From contig JAMXDE010000011.1 of the NCBI GenBank assembly GCA_026770025.1, forward strand, positions 496,001-560,000: a stretch of 64,000 nt of DNA, written 5' to 3'. This DNA is from Craspedostauros australis. Taxonomy: Eukaryota; Bacillariophyta; Bacillariophyceae; Mastogloiales; Achnanthaceae. The notes under the pieces are model-generated. The model ran no database searches. It had not been told where the DNA came from and saw only the letters and a list, made by a program, of their open reading frames with translations. Positions 11,437 to 21,000 of this stretch are shown here, one piece after another. How positions within the stretch are numbered: position 1 is the first letter of the stretch; each line of letters begins with the position of its first letter. The position numbers and the translations under genes were made by a program.

Positions 11437-12846
11437 TTAGTAGTGGGTTGATAAGCTGATGGCTGCTGTGTTATGCTGTGCTCGGGTGCTGCTTGGTTGG
11501 GATGGTGGGGATGATGGATTGATGAGTGGTCTTTGTGGCGATTTCGTTTGCTTTCTTGTGCTTTGCTTTCCTCCCGTTTGTTGTGGCCACGGCGCGCAAT
11601 TTGGCGCACATCAAGACAAGGTTGTCGTACCGGGTGGTGGGACAGCTGTCCCAAACTTACTCCGTACAGTTCCACGTACAACTGTGCGTACGAACGATCG
11701 CAGGTTGCACCAGCGATAAACAGGACCATCTGATCAGATTCAAATGGGACATAAGTCAATTATAGGCGTCTTGCAACCATCTGGCGGCACTGACGAACAC
11801 GTAACCAATCAGATCGCAGAAAACGAGCAGATGCCACACCATGTCATCTTATCGGTTTAACGCATCTTGCACAACATCATTACGTAAGAGTGCTTGCACC
11901 CGAACCGCGATTCGTGTCGTGTGCAACACGCCCTAATTAATGAGCGCTGTCGTTCTGTGATGTCACAACAGCAGCCCCTGTGCCTGGGGTCCACTCATTT
12001 TGGACATCCTCGTACGTTGCACGTAAAGGCAACACAGCCTTAACCTCGTCACACAACCAGAGGTCAGCGAAGAGTACACATCGGGTGGCGCCGTCACCGA
12101 ACAATCGTTCCGTTGCGATCCTTGTTCTTCGCGTCGCCTGTTGGTCGTCCTGGGATTGACATTCGACAGCACTGCGCCACGAATTCGGCCTTCTCGCGTT
12201 GCTGTCCAATTGTCATCCGTGTACTGTGGGATGGATTCGTCTCCCCATTCTGCTGTCGCATTTGACGTCATCATTACGAATCATCAATCGCCGGTGACCT
12301 GGATGTCAGTTCCCACCTGTCAGTGGCATCAACGCTGACGCCGCCGCGGGTGAAGATGGCTCTTCGTGTGTGGCCTGTTGCGCAGTTCGCGCGACGTGGT
12401 GCTGTCTCGTGGGCAGGTGGTGGTTGGAAATGCATCACCACATCTGAGGTTGCGAATGCGAATAGATACCGAGCAACGAACAGGCAGAGTCCCTCACTTC
12501 GCCACACTCATGCCAATCCCGTCGTTCATCAACATTCTTCAACGAACTAACCACCAATCCAGAGCAAACACGTCATCGTCACAGCAGAATCGCGTGGAGT
12601 GGCCAGCCGGCACCCGAATCTGTCGCACCCGTGTGGGGAGCATGGTGCGAGCTGGGGTCCAAGAGGACTGACACCACACAGACGAGCTGGGCGACGCTCC
12701 TCGAGCCGACAATGAGTGATTGATGAGGGACGTGAATGCGACCGCCAGCATGGAACGAATACAGGTACGAGCTATCTCTGTATTGCAAACTCACACGCAA
12801 AGTGCACTCTCCATTCCTGCTGCGTTAACGACGCCTTGCTTCACAC

Positions 12847-12870
12847 CAATCAATCAATCAATCAATCAAT
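12847..12870. repeat. (CAAT)6 microsatellite
   Basis: Six perfect CAAT units followed by a CGAT variant, in the spacer downstream of the TOM22-like gene. Confidence 0.95.
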
Positions 12871-13272
12871 CGATCAGCACTGGCAAAGGAACATGCATGG
12901 TGGTGATATGCGCATGTTTCTGAACCCAGGAATCCATGAAATTGGTGATCTTCGGCCGAGACATTCGCCACTTCGCTGCTGCCCTACTAGGAGCTTTTAT
13001 TATACTTCATCGAAGTACCACTGTTGGTTTTGCACAATCTCGCATTGATTTCCGTATCCAGCCCATTCTGTTCACTGGGTGTTTTCCAAATGCTGAGCGC
13101 AGCATCAACCACCGACTGGTGCAAGCATTGTTGTGTCCTCCATCCATCCCAAATTTCACGAGCAAGGTTGCGCTCTTCCAGTCACCTAGTTGCTGTCCGC
13201 CCATGTTCTTGTTCAGTGGTTGATTCGGCATTCATTTCCTCCACATCACCGCCATGGTGCTCGTCCCAGCCT

Positions 13273-13987
13273 TTACTTCATGCCTCCGAGGGACGCCACT
13301 GACGGGCTATGCAATGCCGAAGACTGGAATCCCAGTTCCTGAAGCTGTCTGTCGCTGTGCCCTTGATTTCTGAGTTCCTTCACCTGTAATCGCTCCGAAT
13401 CCAGCATCTGCGCAGTTCATTGTTTGGTCCATCGTTTGGTCATACCATAATATTATATTTGTATCCGCATTCAAGTTTGCGACGAGCGGCATCGCGTGTA
13501 CGATCCAAGCATGTGAAAGCACGTCGTGTTGGCGTGCATGTTTGCCATGATTTATTATTGAATGATCGTGGAAGACAACGTGAAGAATGCAAATGCAAAT
13601 GCGGAATCGTAGAGCACAAGCACATGAAGCAGAGTGGCAATGCACGGACAGGTGAGCATCTGGTGGCGTGTTGTGGGTGGATTGAGTGTTTGCACATGCG
13701 AGTATCATCGAGCAAAGCCATGCAATGCCATGTCCTTCCCCACACTATGAACGTTTGGCTGCGGGCGATGCTGTCCCTACCTGAACTTCACGGTTGATTT
13801 CGAAAACCAAAGGCATGAGGATGACCATCGACGTGGACGCCAGGAAGAGGCCGACCGTGCCTCCCTTCTGCATGAGCCACCACGATGTCTCCTTGGCCCA
13901 CAATCCGCCGGCCAGGAACGATTTCCCGGCTTTCTGGAAGAACCCCTTCATGCCTCCCGAGGTTTGAATTGCTGTTGACTTCGCCAT
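13273..13987 (-). CDS. TOM22-like mitochondrial outer-membrane import receptor subunit
   Basis: Two exons on the minus strand, 13987-13781 and 13383-13273, split by a 397-nt GT-AG intron; 105 codons. The first exon encodes a short basic N-terminus (MKGFFQKAGKSFLAGG) and one membrane segment, GGTVGLFLASTSMVILMPLVF, followed by EINREVQ. The spliced second exon adds VKELRNQGHSDRQLQ and ELGF, then stops. A single central helix ending in an acidic/basic E-x-x-RE-x-Q motif, with a short amphipathic tail, is typical of TOM22 (plant TOM9), a tail-anchored subunit of the mitochondrial TOM complex. Like plant TOM9, it lacks the long acidic cytosolic domain of fungal and animal TOM22. The second exon is only 37 codons, so its call rests on frame continuity, a clear acceptor (TTACAG) and family resemblance. 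Confidence 0.68.
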
Positions 13988-14968
13988 CGTTCGTATCTTC
14001 CTTTTCCTTCCTTCGCTATTCGCTATTCTATGGTCGTTCTTGTCGCTATCGATATCGCTTCGTATGGCAAGTGCGGGGATGAAGATGGAGACTCTGCTCT
14101 CCACGACAGAGAGATGGGCGTAGCTGAACGGGTGGTGATGTGTGGTGGCTGATTGAGATCCGGTGTGCTGTTTGTGTTTGGGTGGAGTTCTTGGTGGAGT
14201 TTCGATCCGAGTTTGTGTTTGTGTGTGTTTTGCTTGTTTGTTTGGCACACACGGACGACATACATACGTTTAATGCCTCCTTGGAATTCCCAAACAAGCG
14301 CATTCACAACTGAAAATATCGTAATTGTGGGCACACAAATAGACCACTTTTGGGTACCAAATAGTACATATTCAAATGGTACAGAGGTAGATCGACTCAC
14401 AAGACGCGAAGCCGAAAACCTCGTCACAATTCATCCAAGGAGACGCGAGCGTTATTTCCAGTCAATTGGTTGTTTGACCAGGGCACCAGCAACTGAATCG
14501 CGCGCAGCACAGTGGAGACCATGCCAGAGGTAGATGTAAATGGCTCGTGCCTTGGGCTCATAATCGGCACTTCCCCTTCGATTCCAAGCTTTTCCCCCAA
14601 GTAGAGTTTGCATCAACATGGACTCCAAGTTTTCCCCCAAGCAGAGTTTGCATCGACATGGACTCCAAGCTTTTCCCCCAAGCAGAGTTTGCATCGACAT
14701 GGACTCCCCGTATCGGGCACGGTCGCGTGAGAGTAGTTCGCGCGGCGCACTGGTCACCAGATGACCTACTGGTCAGCACATCCACCCCAGCGTTGTGTAT
14801 TCCTCCCGACACATCGAGGACGGGTGCACCGTGTGTTCTACTTGCACTCGACCAACAAGTGCCATCATCGATGATCGCCGTCATTTCACGCGAACTAATA
14901 GAATACTGCTTTCTGCGAAATGAATCCAGCCACGCTTCTTTCTAGCAGATCAATCGCAACACTCCTTC
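13988..14968. other. Divergent spacer between TOM22-like and DHFR genes
   Basis: About 1 kb between two divergently transcribed genes. The left half is T/G-rich on plus (A/C-rich as the TOM22-like leader). The centre carries the 41-bp tandem repeat at 14580-14708. No coding region is supported; the plus-strand frame through here consists mainly of the repeat. Confidence 0.5.
14580..14708. repeat. Tandem repeat, unit about 41 bp, three copies
   Basis: Three near-identical copies of a unit that includes GACTCCAAGCTTTTCCCCCA and AGAGTTTGCATCGACATG. The copies differ by single changes (GTAGAG versus GCAGAG, ATCAAC versus ATCGAC) and one 1-bp deletion (AAGTTTTC for AAGCTTTTC). The high identity suggests recent duplication. 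It lies about 260 bp upstream of the DHFR gene, in the divergent spacer. Confidence 0.92.
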
Positions 14969-15724
14969 TTGGCTTCACAGGTGCTGCCCTGTGTGACTCA
15001 TAAATCCATCAACTCTTCAGGCTACAGACACACGAGCATCATCAGCCCACAACGACAGCAGCATCAGCACCAACCATCTCCGATGATCGCAGCAAACAAT
15101 CCACCGACCGTCCCATTCGGCATCGTGTCGGCAATGGCCAACAATCGCGTCATCGGCATCGATGGTGGCCTGCCCTGGAGCATCCCGCACGAGTATGCGA
15201 TCTACACGAGACTGACCGCGAATAGCATCATGATCATGGGCCGCCGGACCTTCCTGGAATCCGAAAGCCAGGAACACATCGGACATGCCTCGCATTGCAT
15301 CATTGTTTCCAGAACAATGAAGAAAGCTCCCGTATCCAAATTCCCCACCAAGCTGGAGGTTGCGGGATCATTGGAGGCTGCGTTGGAGCGTGCCAAAGAA
15401 CTGGCAACACAGAAATTGAACGATAATACTGATGCGACCAGTATCGACGTTCCTCCCAAGTGCTGGGTCATTGGCGGGGAAGGACTCTACACGCAAGCAG
15501 TGCAAAATGAGGCAGTGACACATGTCTACCTCAGCATTGTGGACACGGAGGTTGATTTGACGTCGCCGTCACCAAAGACAGGCAAGCTTCCAGAAGCAGT
15601 CGCCAGGTTCCCTGACAAATCTGTTTGGGAGAAGTCCTTCAAAGAGATGTCCAACACGGTGTACCCTCCTGAGGATGGAGCGCCGGGATTCACGCATCAC
15701 GTTTACACGCGCAGTTCCCCATGA
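14969..15724 (+). CDS. Dihydrofolate reductase, stand-alone
   Basis: One exon of 251 codons from the first ATG at 14969; a second in-frame ATG at 15083 (MIAANNPP) would give 213 residues and begins nearer the domain. The DHFR fold is clear: GIVSAMANNRVIGIDGGLPW (N-terminal strand and Met20-loop region), IPHEYAIYTRLT with an acidic residue where the catalytic Asp/Glu sits, IMIMGRRTF, a HCIIVSRT strand, and CWVIGGEGLYTQAV (the paired-glycine NADPH site). It would reduce dihydrofolate to tetrahydrofolate with NADPH. The frame ends soon after the DHFR domain and no thymidylate synthase follows, although DHFR in plants and many protists is the N-terminal half of a DHFR-TS fusion. It could therefore be a paralogue of a fused copy elsewhere. 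The first 38 residues are Ser/His/Gln-rich and may be untranslated or a weak targeting extension. Confidence 0.88.
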   Translation: MASQVLPCVTHKSINSSGYRHTSIISPQRQQHQHQPSPMIAANNPPTVPFGIVSAMANNRVIGIDGGLPWSIPHEYAIYTRLTANSIMIMGRRTFLESESQEHIGHASHCIIVSRTMKKAPVSKFPTKLEVAGSLEAALERAKELATQKLNDNTDATSIDVPPKCWVIGGEGLYTQAVQNEAVTHVYLSIVDTEVDLTSPSPKTGKLPEAVARFPDKSVWEKSFKEMSNTVYPPEDGAPGFTHHVYTRSSP

Positions 15725-15845
15725 TTTGGCAACATTGCTTACCTACGAGTGACTTGCTTTGGCATCACAAGGAAGCCTCGGCATGGCTACGAAGAGAGAA
15801 GAAGGTATAGTAGCAAAGAGGCAGTAAGATAAGGTTCTCAGTTAG

Positions 15846-15890
15846 AGTAGACTACGAGTAGTCGTACGAGTAGTCGTACGAGTATCGTGA
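15846..15890. repeat. 12-bp palindromic repeat cluster in DHFR 3' flank
   Basis: About 120 bp after the DHFR stop, ACGAGTAGTCGT is repeated in tandem about 2.5 times. The stretch contains inverted arms GACTAC/GTAGTC and the palindrome TCGTACGA, so a transcript could fold into small hairpins. Confidence 0.75.
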
Positions 15891-16087
15891 AGAATGCCTC
15901 CAAATCTCCGTCTGTCTGTCCATCGCTTGTCTTTCATTCGTCTTTCGTTGTGTTTTGCAAACAGCGAAGTCCGCAGAACGAAGAGGACGTGACTGGGTTT
16001 CTCCCTCCGACACACAAACAACAACCACAACCCAGGAATCACTTTGCACAACCGTGCCAGAGCCAACACATTCCAGACACAAACACA

Positions 16088-16121
16088 CTGCACAAACACG
16101 CTGCACAAACACTCTGCACAA
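16088..16121 (+). repeat. CTGCACAAACAC repeats in the C2/U-box gene leader
   Basis: The unit CTGCACAAACAC occurs about 2.5-3 times, just upstream of the ATG at 16166, in A/C-rich sequence that is probably 5' untranslated leader. Confidence 0.75.
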
Positions 16122-16165
16122 CAAAGAGCTGAGAGGCCAGTCAATACAGCACTTCAGATGAAACC

Positions 16166-18469
16166 ATGAGCTGGAATGGGTCCATGCAGAACTTGAGGCT
16201 TGGCACAGAAGACAGTCAGGACGGTGACACCGCTGCTGCTTCTGCTTCTACTTCTGATGGTGACGGAGATGACAGCCAAGTTGGCGCGAACTCCCAAGCG
16301 GCTCTCAGTTCCATAGCCTCCAACGAAGGTCGCCTTTCGTTGTCACAAGATGGGCAGCAATCAATCAATGCAGCTGTTGCAACAACAGCAACATCACCTG
16401 ATGATGATGATGATTCTCGATGGCACAGACATGAAGGCAAGCGCAAACCAGCAGAAGATTCAAGCAACATCACCACACCTGAATCGGACGATATTGATGA
16501 TGACGATGACGATGATCAGGAAGACATGGAAGAGTACCTGCTGGGGACGCTCATCGTGCGCGTGGTCGCTGCACGTGGTCTGGAGGTGAGAGGCATACCG
16601 TAATCTTGTTTGCAGCAAACAGAGAGGACTCCAGAGCTTCGCTTGTTACCTCCCAATGGATGCGTTTGCACAATGGCATTCCGCTGGCCCCGTTCTCACA
16701 ACTGCTCGCTTCGATCACGATGTATTATACTTGCAATCCCGTTGTCTTCATCACCATGGCATACATTCACACGCACGCAGAATCCGAAGAACAATGAAGC
16801 ACCAAGGGGGTTGTTCGGTGTTGCCAGTCGATTCGGGGGCAATTCCAACCAAAATGCAATCAACCCGTACGCCAGCGTGAAGTTTGGCAATTCAACACAA
16901 AGGACTTCCATGGTCTTCAACTCCACAGACCCCACGTGGCCAAGGCATGAGTCCATGTTCTTGGATGTATCGCTCCCGGTCAACCACCTCACGCACAATC
17001 CGCCGAAGGACATCACAACAGAAATGACGACAACGACGACAACAGTAACGACAACAATGGCGACATCGGACAGCATGACAACCCTTGACAGCAGCAGGAG
17101 CGGATCGCAGTACGAGTACAAGAGACCGAACTCCGTGTTGACGGTGGCGATCTTCACTGGCTCGGCCGACGGCGAAACGAAAACGCAGAAGGAGGATAAG
17201 ATGGGCCTGTCCAAACAGTCGGCGTCCGGCGATTCCGACGACACCTTCTTGGGGATGGCATCGATCGACGTCGTGCATTTGCTCACCGGCGTCAGCGCCA
17301 CCATCGACAGCTGGGTATCGTTGACTGGGGTGGCATCGAATCGCGGCCGTGTGCGGATCACCTGCGAATACGAAAGCAATGAAGCGAATCTGCGGCGAGG
17401 GGATCTGTGCCGTTTCACGCAGTTCTGCCGTCCCGACGACTTGTTCCCTCTCGTGCCCCACCAGCAGTACCAGGTATCCGAAGTCATGGCCGACCACGTC
17501 CAGCTCTCCTACAAAACGCCGGAGGGATGGATCTGCTCGTTCCAGACACACAGGCACATGCTGGTGTGTGAAGTGCAGGCCTCAAGCGCTGCCGAGATCT
17601 GCCAAGAAGAGCTCTCATCCATCCAGGAACGGCTCTCAAACTCCATCGTCGCGAGCAGTCTCACGGAGACGATCGATCGTGTTCCCGTCGATGGTTTACT
17701 GTCCATCAGCAGCGAAGTGGTCCAAGGCAGTCTGTCCATCTTCGAACGCTGGTTCAATGGAGGAATTGACACGGCGGTGAGCGACATTGTGCACGCCACG
17801 AATTGGGACGGAAGGAACAATCCATCGGCATCATTCTCGTTGGACATACCGACGCACGACTCTCCCCACAGCAATTCTGGCAGCAGCAACAACACCACCA
17901 CCAACAACAACAACAGCAGCAGCAGCAGCACTGGTCAGCAGCACTCTCAGGCCATCCAGGAAGTCCAGGAAGAAGTCAGCACGTTGCTCGATCTGCAATC
18001 CACCATGGCATTGGATTTGGATGGGAATGATCGCACGGAGGCGCTGCCTGGCATGCCACCATGCCCAATCACTGGAGAACCGATGGTAGAACCAGTCGTT
18101 GCACCGGATGGTGAGTCTTGTGCAGATTGCGGTTGTGCGAACTTGTACTGAGACCTTGTACTGCAACCTTGCACTGCGGATGACAGCAATACTCACCAAC
18201 CCCTTCATTCTGCCATTCTCCATGTCTTCAATCTCTTCCATTCCATTCTGCACCCAAACCAAACCACGCGTATAACTGCAGGTCATACGTACGAGGAAGT
18301 GGCAATCCGCCGATGGCTTGCCACAAGCGACAAGAGCCCGCTGACTGGATCCGTGCTCGCACATAAAAACTTGGTGCCGAACTATGGTCTCATTTCCAGC
18401 GTCGAATCATCAATACGCCAGCAGGCAGATACTATTGATGGGGACGGTAGCAGGAACGACGTGCAATAG
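16166..18469 (+). CDS. C2-domain and U-box protein, probable membrane-recruited E3 ubiquitin ligase
   Basis: Three exons, 16166-16585, 16781-18110 and 18282-18469 (introns 195 and 171 nt), 645 codons. The first 125 residues are acidic and disordered. A C2 domain begins at residue 127 (GTLIVRVVAARGLE); after splicing it continues with NPYASVKFGNSTQRT, DPTWPRHESMFLDV, VLTVAIF and FLGMASIDV. It is interrupted by a Thr/Met-rich insertion near residues 230-250. A hydrophilic, tudor-like stretch follows (RRGDLCRFTQFC), then an Asn/Ser-rich linker. The C-terminal U-box (about residues 566-635) starts PCPITGEPMVEPVVAPDG and, across the second intron, continues HTYEEVAIRRWL, KSPLTGSVL and LVPNYGL. U-boxes recruit E2 enzymes; C2 domains bind membranes, often with calcium. 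The ligase role and recruitment are inferred from the families. Both junctions restore conserved motifs exactly. Confidence 0.88.
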
Positions 18470-18716
18470 CCCTCATGCCTACTGTCATCCTATGTACTAT
18501 GCACTCTTACGACACGACCTGTTGGAGATTGCAATGAATTAGAATAAGACCATTGATGGATGTGTTATTACGCATGATGGTTGTAATACGTAGAGTACAC
18601 TCCCTTGCTTCTGCAGCCTGTGTCATGCCACTGTGCGACTGATCAGCATCACTCCACCATCTTACGGATGCTACCCACACGCGAAATGTGATGTTCACGG
18701 TGTGTGTCATTGTCCT

Positions 18717-20386
18717 TCATTTGTCGCCAACCCGTGGAACCTTCAATGCGGAATACGGTAGCTTGGCATCCTTCGATATCGTTTCGGGATAAATCCTGGA
18801 CTGCAACACGAACATGAACATATCGAATGTCGTAGATGTCTCCCAATCAAACAATTCCTTGTTGGCAATCACCTTCTCGAGCTTGACGGCGTACCCAACA
18901 CTGTTGGTGATGACCTTGTCAATATCTCGCAAGAATCGTTGCTCAGTGGAGATGTCGGCAAAGTACGAGACCTCATCCCAATCAATGAAATCGGCCTGCG
19001 CTTGATACTGTTTTGGCCGTGTGAATATGGGCACAGTGTCACTGAGCACGATGTCTATCAGTCGTTGCGATCCCGCAGTATCACCCAAGACCTGGAAGGA
19101 GTATCGGGCTTCCGCCAACGCCGGGCATTGCTTGCCTCTGCCGCAAATGCTCATGTCATAAGCCGACGATGAGGATGCGGCAAGGTTGCCGCTGCTGGTA
19201 TCTTCGCCCGATGACTGCCCCATCCACTTGCACAGATTGCGCCGATCGAGGAATCTTCGTCTTTCTGGATGCAGGCTTGCTATCATTGCAAAATCATGCA
19301 ACTTCTCTTCAGTCGGTTCGCACCGGCTGCCGAACTTGTGATCGGTTAAGTGCTCTCGATTGCGGTAGTTGTCCTTGCGCCCTTCATAGCCGACCATGTG
19401 AACCTTGGAGAACAAGTTCTTCCATGGCATGGCGAATCGGTACATCCAAGGCAGACGCTTCCAGTAGTAATTGTAGGAATTGATCATGATGTGATCCTTG
19501 CCACCTGAGTTTTGGAAGTGCGGCGATTCGGAGAGCTGGTTCATGGTGTACTGCATGAGGCGGCCGCCACAGTGACCCTTGACGCAAAGTTCTTCCGGTT
19601 GGATGCCCCAACGGGAATAAAAGTTGACCAGTGTGGGGACGACGAAGATCTTGGCCTCGTTGGGATCCTTAGTGCGTTGAGGATGGTTGTAAGCAGCCAA
19701 GAGGAACCAGAAGTCAGTGCTAACCTTGAACTGCATGATGGTACCAAGATTCTTGAGGGATGTGGGGTCATTGATCAGACTCAGCATGGATTTGCCCTGG
19801 TAACTTCCATGTTGCAGCCAGTCCCAATCTTCGTAAATGTAGAAAGGGACGGAGAGCATCGCTTTGGCATGATCGAGGGGTTTGGGTACCGGCTTGAGAT
19901 CCATCCGGATGTTCGTGCTCTACAAGCATTGAGAAGTCGAGAACAAATACATGCGTGAAGTATAATAGATGAGCATGGCAACGGTGAGGGCAAGTGTTGA
20001 GGATATGCAGGTTGGTGTCAGTGTTGGAGTAAGTATGGCATAGTAGGATAGAGTCGAGGTCTCAACTCCACCCTCCTCTGCAAGCACCACGCTGTCTCAC
20101 TCACCGCTGGTGTGAAATTGGGCGTCCCCAAGACGCTGTCGGTGCAGATGGAGTACACATCTGTGAATTCTGCCACCATCAGCATCATCATGCCAATGAA
20201 GAGCAAGCAGTAGCCACAGATGCGTTTTCCGTTGCGTTGCAGGAATGCAAGGAGGCGTGCCAGCACAACAAAGATGGCACTCTTCATTGACGTCGTTGTC
20301 GGTGATGGAGTGCTGCCATCATCGTCGTCTCCCGACGGCTGAAGGAAAGGCTTGGTTTCAGCCGCATTGCGTTGTCGAATGCTCAT
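18717..20386 (-). CDS. Exostosin-like (GT47) type II membrane glycosyltransferase
   Basis: Two exons on the minus strand, 20386-20105 and 19919-18717, joined by a 185-nt intron; 494 codons. The N-terminus has an acidic cytosolic tail and one membrane segment at about residues 55-73 (ICGYCLLFIGMMMLMVAEF), a Golgi type II layout. The lumenal part shows exostosin-type blocks: VPFYIYEDWDWLQHGSY, PNEAKIFVVPTLVNFYS, HIMINSYNYYW, then SFQVLGDTAGSQRLIDIVLS, SDTVPIF and FIDWDEVSYFADI. The last group is the conserved GT47 donor-binding region. Members transfer sugars onto wall or secreted polysaccharides; the substrate cannot be told. An upstream in-frame ATG at 20431 would add 15 residues. The gene converges with the C2/U-box gene, 248 bp apart. 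Diatom genomes carry many such paralogues. Confidence 0.85.
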
Positions 20387-21000
20387 TTCGACCGATGGGG
20401 ATGGATTCGATGAGGTGGAACGGAACTGCATGAAGTGCGACGGTGATGACTTGCTCTTGTGATGGCTGGCTGGATTCCTTTGTGAGTACGTATAGCATAA
20501 TACTCGTATCCGCAGTGTTTGGCAGTCCTCTGAAGATTTTGTGAAGGTAGATTGAGGGATTTGTGTACCCAAAAGACAATCCCATTCCACAGAAACCGTG
20601 TCGGATCGATCATTGGAGTGTTCCGTCATTTTCGTGGGTGTTCTTTTTGGTGTCTTTTTTCGGAAGCTGTGGTTGTGGCGGGAATCAATGCAAGGGACTG
20701 GAAAGATTCTGGATCCGCCTTTCTCGCACAGATACCGCGCCAATACTCATGCGTAGATCTTACTCTACTTAGAGTCGTATGCAAGTGGTCGTGACCTGGT
20801 CCAATCGCAACATGGTGCAATTGGTGCTCCTCTACTGTTCTATTACATTGACTAGAGTATTGTGCGAGAACACACTTCCAGAGCACCGCTCGAATTCCAC
20901 AATCCGCAGCTCTTCGAAGTTGGCAAGCATGCTGCAGCCATGCCATACTCAAGTTGTTGTTGTTGCTGCTGCTGCCGTCGTTTGCCTCTGTGTTGTCCCA

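Larger units (their letters stand above)
10836..13272. other. Intergenic stretch with short repeats, no clear gene
   Basis: This 2.4 kb spacer holds the bZIP-PAS upstream region and the 3' flank of the TOM22-like gene. It contains a 13-bp repeat (10964-11005), a GGAT microsatellite (11403-11436) and a CAAT microsatellite (12847-12870). Two overlapping minus-strand frames at 11937-12274 look weakly protein-like (WGDESIPQYTDDNW in one, TYEDVQNEWTPGTGAAVV in the other) but match nothing I recognise. Confidence 0.45.

Noticed and set aside
14547..14945. 132-codon plus frame through the 41-bp repeat
   Set aside because: Most of it is the tandem repeat translated; the units are not codon-multiple in length (41 bp), so repeats read in shifting frames.
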